Source: Spisula solida
Taxonomy: Eukaryota; Mollusca; Bivalvia; Venerida; Mactridae
Length of the DNA: 64,000 nucleotides
Assembly: GCA_947247005.1 (NCBI GenBank)
Contig: OX365945.1
Location: 33,100,551 to 33,164,550, forward strand
Reading direction: 5' to 3'
Shown: piece by piece, positions 13,301 through 25,300 of the stretch
Layout of the letters: every line of letters starts with the position of its first letter
Numbering within the stretch: position 1 is the first letter of the stretch
Program-made: the position numbers and the translations under genes
The notes under the pieces: generated by a model
Told to the model about the DNA's origin: nothing
Databases searched by the model: none
Seen by the model: the letters and a program-made list of their open reading frames with translations, nothing else

Positions 13301-16300
13301 CACGTCATGACAACAAAATGTTATATCCACCCCAGCCTGTTTCAGGAGGTGTATATGAAAATATATTGACCTCTCGTGCAGGGAGTCTCAGCCAAACAGA
13401 ATCCTTGTTACATAATAGGTATACAATATCATAATTGGTCAAGAGAAATACAATGTTACCTTGGGTTTATGGCATCAGCAATGTCGACACCTAAATGGTG
13501 AGGATGAGGTAGGGTAGTTATATAATGTAGCGAAGACGAGTCAAAAACTCGTACAATTCCTTTGGCACAACCAACAAATATATATTTGCCAGCAACAGAT
13601 ATACAATTGGCACTTGGTGTCTGGAATAGAATGCATTATCATAATAAAATATATAAATACAATTATAATAATAATACATATGTACATGCTATTCTATGTA
13701 AAACAATATAAATTGGTTGAAAGTTTCAAGATGGACAACTCCTGTTGTACTTACATTTGATATAAGACTACAGTCTAATTTGTACTAGCGACCACGCGTA
13801 TTAAGCGACCTTTGTCTTAAACGACCGGTTTCAATTCCTCCCGACCATATTTGCTCTATTTGTCTATTGTATTAAGCGACTTTTGTCTTACGCGACCAGC
13901 GACCACTGTTAAAGCACTATAATTGATTGGTAGAATTGCATTAAGCGACCAAAAATTGCAATCACTGGTCGTCTGTAATGACAGGTTGTTAATTAATACC
14001 TGATACCTCGTCATAAATAATTGTTTGTTCACACTTCAGAATTTTTCTTTTGTGTACTGGGCCCCAATTAACAGCATTGCTAATCACAACTGTGTCCGTA
14101 GGGCATGTCATTTAGATTATTTTAATCCGATTACACACATTATTACGGATTAATTGTTGTATCTTTTGCTGCAATCTGCTTGTTTGTCACCGTCCATTTA
14201 GATTGGGCTAACACCCGGCCTATTCCGTTTTTTTTTTCTTCGAGTGCAAGCAAAACTGACTCACATTAATTGCATTGTGTAATAGATCAGTAAGTTTATA
14301 AAAATGATGAATTGAAATGCTAATGAAGACGATGCATACTAGTAAGCATCATCATAAAACGTATTTACACACTAATGTTTAATAATTAAGTTGAATAGTA
14401 ATCGGACAGACTAAAATCGGAAATTCTTAAATTACACTCAATGTTTCTTACATTTGTGTTAAACGACCATTCCGTTAAGCGACCATTTTCAGACCTTCCC
14501 CAGGGTGGTCGCTTAATACAAGTTAAGACTGTATAACAAACAAATCACATTTAAAAGATGACAATATGTTTCATACATGTAAATCACAGTAAATTTCACT
14601 AATTCAGGAGACCTACTGAGGGATTATGCCCAATCCTGGTGGTAAGGGTGCTGTAAGCACACAACCCTACACCTAAACACTGTTTCAATAATCCAGGTAC
14701 CATAGATTAGTTACTAGTTTGAATGATGTAATCAATTAAATTTTTATTTTCTGCAAAAAAGTTCATTCTTTCTAGTACATAAAATCCAGATTATTCCAGA
14801 ATTGTAGGACTCCTGGAAAATCCAAATGTCTGATTTTTTCTGGATTTATGACCCAGTATTCTGTTGTATCGAAATTTAGCAAATCCGGACTATTCTTGAT
14901 TTATATGGTTGCTGCTTATTTCTTATAAATGACTCGTTCAATTGACACATACCCTTAATTCTACCCATTTATCCATCTGCCGTTTCTCATTGAACTGACA
15001 CAGGAATCCTGACTGTGTGATACAGAATGTATGTTTGCCTTCCACACCAGTACCAGCCACAACATCACCGAAGAAATTGTTCCTATGATCACCAAGGATA
15101 CCATTACGACCATTTAAAGGAACTGTCTCATTTATCTGTAATATAAAATGTCATAATTTAAAAATTAAATGAGTTTTACCTGGAAGATGAAGTTTGATTG
15201 TAATTCTGAGACAACAATAAATTATTAAGGAGGACCATTTATTTAGCCACTGATTCGCATGCGCCGGCCGGATCTCATTTTCATTTCTGACTAAAATATT
15301 GTTGTCGTCATAGGATTACAGGTAGCATCCCAGCATAATTCATGTCCAACACATTATGTTTTAAGTACATCATCTGACTAAAACATAGTTTCATTCCAAA
15401 TATTTCCATTTAACCAAATGAAATAAACAATATTTTGCCATATTTATATTTTTGGCAATTTATCCACTTTATATAGCATCAACTTCTACACAAAAACTTG
15501 TGTCTCCAAAACCATGTTGCTCAGGGTTAGCTGGTAGAATTCCCAACTTTTCAAAGGTTTTTATTCTAAATATCAGGCTCTATACTGATTTAATTCCAGA
15601 TTTCCTGCAACTTTTTCAAGGTTTAACATGAATATTCAGGTTCGAGACTGAAAGACATTTTTGCACTATTTTCGCATTTCTAAGGGAATCTGAAATAATT
15701 CAAACAAACAATCTGTAAATATATATACAAAGTATTGATAATGCAAGAATACAATTTGTCTGACTTACCTTTGATTTACTATTATCAAGATACCAAAACT
15801 TGACATGTCTCATACCAGCAGTGACAAAGTGCGATCCATCAGACGAAAATGATACAGAAGACACCTGGAATGAAATAGTCATAGTACCATTATGATAGTT
15901 TTTTTACTAATACAACATTAACTGTACAATAGACAAGCAATAGAGACAAATTTTGATAATGACCAATAAAGTTCTGACAAATAACAGAACTATGGAATTT
16001 GTTTTGGAATTTTTTAGAGCAGACAAATGTTCAAAAGTAATGGTAAGAATTCCATGATGACAGTATAATTTGCCTCATAGACTACTGACTACTATTGTAG
16101 TTTCTCATATGCCCCCCCCCCCTCATTGCAGACAATTAGTGTTTTAAGTTCAAGGTCATGGGGTCAATATCAACAGGAGTCATGTAGACAACTACTGATA
16201 CCAAGTGTGAGAAACCTTGGCCAATACTATTCTTATCAACTGTTACTGATTGGAAACAGCTTATTTGAGAATTTGAGAGTATACTTTAGATACACAGCTA

Positions 16301-19300
16301 CTGAAGTAGAATACAGTCCTGGTTAACTACCGGTTGTAATATCTGGGTCACAATTGTGACAAATCACCCAGATGCTGGACAATACCAGTGTATCCGATGT
16401 CTAGGCATTATGCTAACACCGGCTGATCAGTAACAATGTACATTTCAAGAGGCTTTAAATAACTCTGGCCATCATTGATCGGGTGTTATGTGTCCAGCTG
16501 ATTAGACTAAAATATGCTGCCTGATTATCGCATGGCGAACGAATTGGATTTGACAAAATCTTGACTCACCTTACTGGAGACCTTGTTTGAGGCGACCTTT
16601 GACCCAGTTCTCCAGTTCCATACATTGACTTGCATATCATGTTGAGTTCCTATTGATACAATGTACTTCAGATTGGGCGAAAAGGCCTGAAAAATAGCAA
16701 TAATGAAATTACAATAATCAGAAATTGTTCCCAAAACCATAAATAGTTTAATGCGTGCTAAGCAACCGGCCAAGGGATGCATCAAAATTAATGTGGCATT
16801 ATGACAGCAGACAGTTATATACTACAAGTACCACTACACATACAAGGGTTGTTCCATAATTAATGCGACTGAACCAGAAATGCTCTACTTCTGCGCTATC
16901 GAAGTAGAAATAGTCACATACATGGATGAATTCACTGAACTCATATGAAGAACAATCAGCATGCAACAAAAATGTTAAACAGATTGAAAACAGACAATAA
17001 TCTAAGTGCAAATGATTATCCCAAATTTAAGCGTACGAAACATGTCACGTATAATCTGTCATTACTCAGTGCAATAATTCATCAAAGTCAGTTTGGTGCA
17101 ACTATTCATCAAAGTCAGGGTTTTGTTAAGGTTTAAAGTACAATATAAAGGAAGTTTTACATATTTCAATGACAGTTATATGCCACAAATACATCTTTAT
17201 TTAAGACTGAAGTCATACACGTGCACATTTATCTACTATGAATCATCTACACAAAATTAACAAAGTTCAAAGACTACAATTAACGACACTGACTGTCACT
17301 GAATGAAACCCCGTTTCAAGAATTATATGATTTTTTAAAGAATATTTCTCCGGCAACTATAAAATAATTCATCTTTGCGAGTGTTTTGGTTAAATTAAAA
17401 TGGCAATTTTGTGGCTTAATAAATTTGTGGATTTAAAATGGGAAAACCCTTTTTTTCTCATATTTTAGAGTTTGAATAATTATTCAAAATCAGTTCAACC
17501 ACAACATGATTATGAAACTAAAATAATGGAGGGCAAACCTATAGTCCCCTCTGTTAAAAAACAGGTAGGGGACTTATAAACACTGATTTGACAGAATTTC
17601 ATGGCAATATTCTCATCATTGCCAATATAACAAAAGGAAGTATTAATATTTATTATAAAGCTTTCATTTGTACCTTGAAACTACATTTTGAAGTTAAAGA
17701 GTCAAATTTACAATACTTATAATAAAAATCTGCATGCAACATTTTGATTACTCTTGAAAATTGAGAGTCATGTGTCATTTTGACTCTTCAATTGTGGAGG
17801 CTAGAAAAGCCAATATAATAGCATATAAACAATACTCATGTCTTCTAATAACTGTAGACTAAGCTATAGAGTATCATGTACACAGACATCAATATTCAAC
17901 CAATAATCAAGAATCTGACACATTTCACAGTTTTGAGATTTTTATGAGTTTATCCACCATATCTAATTACACAATAATAAATGAGAAATTGACACTGATT
18001 ACCCAAAATAAAACGCTCATTAAATATGGAGAACAAAAACCGTTATTTTTAACATCACACATATATGATTGACGTACTTAATTATACTTGACCTAAAATA
18101 TTTAGGGTATAAAACATTGATAAAAACACAGAATGCGACAATAGAAGTATTATGCCAATGAAAATATTAAATTTCCCCTAAAATAATGTTGAAAGAAAAC
18201 CTGTAATTTTTACAAGTATTTAAGTATACTGCAACAAAAAGTATGAAATAAATCAAGCCATCAATCAAACTGGAGGTTTAAATATGCTGCTTGGTATGCA
18301 TAAATACAATAAAGTATCTGAGTTTAACAAAAGTTTCATTTTATTTTCAGATTTACAGTACAACTTCTCCAGAGCGGCCCTGATTCACTAGAGCAACAAC
18401 CTCTCTAGAACAACACTTCCAAAATTTCCCCAAGCCAATATAATATTTACTACAGATTTAACCTCTAAACAGTGGCCAGTATTTGCAGCTCCCAGAGGGT
18501 GTCTCTCTACAGAGGTTGTACTGTATACAGTGTATATGTTAAGTTCAGTCATAAGAAGACTACCCATTCACTTGGACCATCCTGAAACTGGGTGTCTGGC
18601 CCCAAACTACCCTTAGTTGTAAGCAGAGAACCCAGCAAGGGAGCTATACCAGTACCATTTTCAACAACTTTGGTACGCTTAAGTCAGGATCCAACCCATT
18701 CCTAATAATGCAACAACTATAGCAATGGGTCCATAGAGGATGACAATTACAATAAGAAACATTATATTGAGCTATTTTAAATGTACAAAATAACTTCTCC
18801 CGATCAGCCCCTTTTGAGTGGCAACCTCTTTTCAACCATATTATCATTTTACCCATAGTCGGACACCTGCAATTGTGGACAACCACCCATCTGCCAGCCA
18901 AGTTGCCCAAATCGTCAATCTAATAACCAGTTTTTTCCGTTGGAAAATCTGGTTAAAAATTTACAAACACTGTTCCCATAGCAACCACCTCTCAATAACA
19001 GCTGGGACTTTCATCTGTCAGAGTGGATTGCTCCAGAGAGGTTAATAAAGCCTTAAATCAGTATAATATTTACCACACAGCTAATTCCAAACTTGTGGCC
19101 GTGGAACTCTGCAACTTGTGTTTTTTCAACAACATCCCAGACGCGTACAGCTGGTTGATGGCCGCTCTGGAAATATAAAACATTGAAACAATGTGACAAT
19201 TATAATTATAGAAGAAAGAGACTTTATGACCTTTGTTAATATTGCATACACAACCGATCACTCAATGCTTGCCTTCAGTTTATTAAACTGCACGGCTCTC

Positions 19301-22300
19301 ACTTGTGGGCAACTTGGGCGAAATTGTCCTATGAGCTATAACTTCGCCGTAGTAGGGCCACAGGTGATAAGTGAAGACAACTAATTTTTTTATACATTTT
19401 GACAAGCACATGACATGTGTACATGTCATCTCGGCTTAAAAGTCTCATTCAAAATACTTTAAACTAGTATAATTAGTTTTGTTAGAAACCTAAGGAACAG
19501 GAAGATCTACCAGTGTATACTAATTTGTACCACTTACTTTGACTACAACATTAAATTTTATAATTGTAGAACAGTATAGAGTAGCAACATAGAAGGAAAT
19601 AGCAAATGTTCATCATCATTATTTTTTGCTCAGGGAAAGCCCACTGTGCCTTTCAGACGAGATCATGTTACTTTACTTTAATTTCAAGGTAGCTTGAAGT
19701 TTCAACCACGAATATGTAAATTACGACTAAATATGGGATTAAATTAATAACTATAAGAGATAAATAAACGCTTTAAATTACAGGGTCAACTCATTTGGTT
19801 CTCTTGAAGGTATACTTTGAAAATAATATATTTTGGTCCCCTAATTTTTTATATTATTAAGACCGAAGAAGCATAATAATAATGGCGAAAAGTTGGTAAT
19901 AAGTAGAAGACTTATGCGAAATTAGTGTTTGGTGTTTTTTTCCCTTGTTAATGTATAAAAAACATATTGTTGAAGTTGCACTGGTCAATAGTATTTCAGA
20001 CATATAGTGACCACCCCGTCACATTATCCTGAAATGGGGCCAAACAGCAGTTACCTGGAACTAACTATGCCGAGCGTGAAGCAAGGGAGATAATAACAAT
20101 ACTATTTTTAATGAATTTAGTTTGTTGCAGCCGGAGATCAAACCTGATACCTCTCGCACACAAAGAGGACGCTTAACCACTTGGCTATCGAAGACAGACA
20201 TAAATAAAATAACCTTAGTATCAGTCAAATACTGTAGCCTTGAATACAATCATCCTTACAATACCACATAAATTTTGATACACTTTAACATTATACCCTA
20301 GAGTAATTATCAGAACCAATTAATGAGTTAATTACCCCGATCAACATGTCACAAAACAAGATCACATCATACAATATCATACGGAATAATTGTCAATAAT
20401 ATTAACAGTTTTCCATTCAGTTAATCATATGAAGTGCACAGTGTGAGGTTAATAGTTAATACACAACTATGGTAAGCCTTGTTCAGCAAAGCTGAGTTAC
20501 AGCATATTTGTATCAAATCTTGGGACATGTATCCATAAATTATTCATCCGTGTGTGTTTCTGTTTCTATAAAACCAATGCCAAATACACATCACTACATG
20601 TAGCAGTCATTCTGATAGAGTATCTATTGTACTATACCATTATAAGTCACAACAAACAAATACATGGTACAGTATCTATAGAACTATACCATTATAAGTC
20701 ACAACAAACAAATACATGGTACAGTATCTATAGAACTATACCATTATAAGTCACAACAAACAAATACGTGGTACAGTATCTATAGAACTATACCATTATA
20801 AGTCACAACAAACTAATACATGGTACAGTATCTATAGAACTATACCATTATAAGTCACAACAAACAAACACATGGTACAGTATCTATAGAACTATACCAT
20901 TATAAGTCACAACAAACAAATACGTGGTACAGTATCTATAGAACTACAGTCAGGACTCGTAACAACGACACCCGATATACCGACAAATTCGTTATAACGA
21001 CACCAATTGATGGGAACGAATGCTATACAACGTTAATAGTATCCGTTATAACGACATATTCACTTACCGACACCGACAGCAAAAAGATGGGAACGAATCG
21101 ATTGTTAACACAGTAATTAATACTCGATATACTGACACTATCAATGGACTATTATTCACACCTGAACTATTTATCGGCTTCACAAAGTCACCGTCTGAGC
21201 AAGGAGCCTAATTATGTAATTTCACTTGTGAAAACATCTTAATTGCTCTCTTTATAATAGTGGAACCTTTCACAGTCGAATTACAGTTTCGAGTTTGTGT
21301 GCTACAGCTCGCGCATTCGTAATCAAGGGAGATACGCGAAGTCATCGCATATATTCGTATTTTAGAAATCGTACGGTTCACAAAATAAAAGATGTTAATC
21401 GAGATTTCTCGACTTGATTTATTAATTCATCAATTCTTAAAGACGATGGGGTAAAATTTATAACAAAATGAATTACCAAATTATTCTCTAGAGCGTTAGA
21501 TTTTATCCGGATACCTTTAAATTCGGACGCACTTTTTTTTGGAGCTCTCTCAAAACATTGTATTTTATTTTAAATATTATTTTATGTAATAATGATAATT
21601 TCATACTACTGATTTTGCTGATTATGTCAATTTTATGACATAATAAATTATAGGTTAATCATTAATTGATTTCTATGAAACAATCTCCGAATCAAATTTC
21701 TCGTCACTAGTGAAATTCAGTATAATGACAAATTCGTTATAACGACATTTTGATCGGGAACAAACAGTGTCGTTGTATCGAGATCTGACTGTATACCATT
21801 ATAAGTCACAACAAACAAATACATGGTACAGTATCTATAGAACTATACCATTATAAGTCACAACAAACAAATATGTGGTACAGTATCTATAGAACTATAC
21901 CATTATAAGTCACAACAAACTAATACATGGTACAGTATCTATAGAACTATACCATTATAAGTCACAACAAACAAATACGTGGTACAGTATCTATAGAACT
22001 ATACCATTATCAGTCACAACAAACTAATACATGGTACAGTATCTATAGAACTATACCATTATAAGTCACAACAAACAAATACGTGGTACAGTATCTATAG
22101 AACTATACCATTATAAGTTACAACAAACTAATACATGGTACAGTATCTATAGAACTATACCATTATAAGTCACAACAAACAAATACATGGTACAGTATCT
22201 ATAGAACTATACCATTATAAGTCACAACAAACAAATATATGGTACAGTATCTATAGCACTATACCATTATAAGTCACAACAAAAGAATACATGGTACAGT

Positions 22301-25300
22301 ATCTATAGAACCATACCATTATAAGTCACAACAAACGAATACGTGGTACAGTATCTATAGAACCATACCATTATAAGTATATATATCTTTATTTACAAAC
22401 TCGGCACATACGTGCCTTTGGTAATATAACACAATATAAGTCACAACAAACAAATACATATACCATAAACTTCTCAACACTAACATAAATTGTCACATAC
22501 AAATATATAATTTAAGGGGGTAGCAGTCTAGGTAACTTTCCTAGGTTCACATCAATATTCAGCGACTTCATCTGAGTTACGAGAGTATACTCGATTAACT
22601 AGAGTTGCAACGAAACGAGTCGAGTTTCAACCCTAATGACGCCATATGACCTTTTGACCCAATTCGAGTCAAACCCCGCTTTGAGGCTGGGTTGATGTAG
22701 TTCCAATTGGGACATCTCAAACAATTTCTTACGATTCATCATATAAATGCCGTACGGACCGTTCCGATTGCTGTAGTTCAAAATGTCCACCATGTTTGTT
22801 TACACTGTAGTTTAACTCTTTTCTTTTTGCTGAAGTGCTCCAACGGTTAGTTTATTTTCAGATTCTTGCGCTACTTAAGAGTTAACTCTAGTAGGACAGC
22901 TGAACTCGCTCTCAGACATCAGAGTAAGATATAGCAGTTCCACTTTCAGTTCTATATTGTTGTTTTACATGTGAAAGCACAGCCAAGGGGTTGACCATAT
23001 AAACAAATTGTACCAGTATTCCAGTATGGCAGAGCCTCGCATCATAATTTTATTTTATTCAACATTTTATAGGGCCAGTCACACCAAACTAGCTCTCAAA
23101 ATGTCCGACCACGTCCTAAAAAATCGATAAAACGGTTTTGGTCTGGCGAGAATGTGAGATTTTGACTGCATAATTTCTACAATACAACTGATCTGCAGTG
23201 TGTTGTCATTCCATCTAATTGCAGAACGGGGAACATTTAAACATTCTGGAACACCATTCCTGATCTAACTTAAGGCAGTCTGTCAGGACATTTTTTGACT
23301 TTTTGGGTCAGTTAAGTAAAGCTGACTTTTTGGGTCAGTTTAGTAAAGCATGTAACTCCTGCCAATATGGGTTGAGGTTAAAGAAGTATAAGCTGGCTCA
23401 CCACCAACACATTATGATCTCCATGCTCAAATCAATGTTGTGTTTTCTACTTCGATAATGCTGATTCATTCTTTTCAATTATTTCAGCTCTGCAGGGGTA
23501 CTATCATTTGACCAATGAACAAATCTGACCTTGAATACCTGGTATGGTACAAGTACCTAGGTTGGAACTATCCAGTGTAACTAATTAACTATGTACTATA
23601 ACTTAGCACTTAATAGCTTAGATAAATACCATATACGCTTCTTTTTTTAATAACTGACATAGTTTAACATAAGTATGACAATGTTTATTTTCATTGACAT
23701 GCCCTCCAAATTGGCTGTCAATCTACATGACCCACTGTGAATAAGAAATAGGTTAAACTGCTTTATTGTGCTATTTATCAAAGCACTGGATGTTCAGAAT
23801 ATTAAGCTATTTATCAAAGCACTGGATGTGCTGAATGTGACACTATTTATCAAAGCACTGGATGTGCTGAATGTGACACTATTTATCAAAGCACTGGATG
23901 TGCTGAATGTGACGCTATTTATCAAAGCACTTGATGTGCTGAATGTGACGCTATTTATCAAAGCACTGGATGTTCAGAATATTAAGCTATTTATCAAAGC
24001 ACTGGATGTGCTGAATGTGACACTATTTATCAAAGCACTGGATGTGCTGAATGTGACGCTATTTATCAAAGCACTGGATGTGCTGAATGTGACGCTATTT
24101 ATCAAAGCACTGGATGTTCAGAATATTAAGCTATTTATCAAAGCACTGGATGTGCTGAATGTGACGCTATTTATCAAAGCACTGGATGTGATGCTATGAT
24201 TATAGGTGTGTGATTGGACTAAAGCTTGAACTGTTGAAAGTGCCCAACTCAATTTGCAAAAAAAACTCATTTTTGAGGGATTAGACTTCAACTTAACACT
24301 TGTGTCAATAATTTACATTACGCGAGAGCAGAGATTGCTATGCTTTAATATTTGTTGAGGGTTAAACTGTTAATTCATTATACTATGAGCTATAATTCAC
24401 TGTTACAATGTTTTACACTAAGTTCTTGATTGACAACTGCCTGGGTAATGTCAATTGTCTAGAAATACAATGCCTTTGGCACACAGAGCTGACAGTGCTT
24501 TGATCAAAGTTGCAATGCTTTCAGTGCTTTGATCAAAGTTGCAATGCTTTCAGTACTCTGATCAAAGCTGCAATGCTTCCAGTACGCTGATCAAAGTTGC
24601 AATGCTTTCAGTGATTTGATCAAAGTTGCAATGCTTTCAGCACTCTGATCAAAGTTGCAATGCTTTCAGCACTCTGATCAAAGTTGCAATGCTTTCAGTA
24701 CTCTGATCAAAGTTGCAATGCTTTCAGTACTCTGATCAAAGTTGCAATGCTTTCAGTACGCTGATCAAAGTTGCAATGCTTTCAGTGCTTTGATCAAAGT
24801 TGCAATGCTTTCACTACTCTGATCAAAGCTGCAATGCTTTCAGTGCTTTGATCAAAGTTGCAATGCTTTCAGTACTCTGATCAAAGTTGCAATGCTTTCA
24901 GTACGCTGATCAAAGTTGCAATGCTTTCAGTACTCTGATCAAAGTTGCAATGCTTTCAGTGCTTTGATCAAAGTGACAATGCTTTCAGCACTCTGATCAA
25001 AGTTGCAATGCTTTCAGTACTCTGATCAAAGTTGCAATGCTTTCAGTACTCTGATCAAAGTTGCAATGCTTTCAGTACTCTGATCAAAGTTGCAATGCTT
25101 TCAGTACGCTGATCAAAGTTGCAATGCTTTCAGTGCTTTGATCAAAGTTGCAATGCTTTCACTACTCTGATCAAAGCTGCAATGCTTTCAGTGCTTTGAT
25201 CAAAGTTGCAATGCTTTCAGTACTCTGATCAAAGTTGCAATGCTTTCAGTACGCTGATCAAAGTTGCAATGCTTTCAGTACTCTGATCAAAGTTGCAATG

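Larger units (their letters stand above)
16687..19073. other. Intron 4, mostly unique AT-rich sequence with small transposons
   Basis: A module at about 17,520-17,580 is shared with 4,370-4,420 (gagggcaaacct...tagggga). A 168-bp TA-flanked element is at 18,356-18,523 and a diverged relative at 18,785-19,045. The stretch 17,600-18,350 shows nothing recognisable. Confidence 0.6.

Noticed and set aside
16845..17110. Possible mariner end (agggttgttccataattaat)
   Set aside because: I found no matching inverted end within the next kilobase and no transposase frame, so no element can be delimited.
23768..24199. 143-codon open frame with a 12-residue repeat ([12 protein letters not shown])
   Set aside because: It is the 36-bp minisatellite read in a stop-free frame. 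The period is a multiple of three, so one unit without a stop keeps the whole array open. There is no non-repeat domain.
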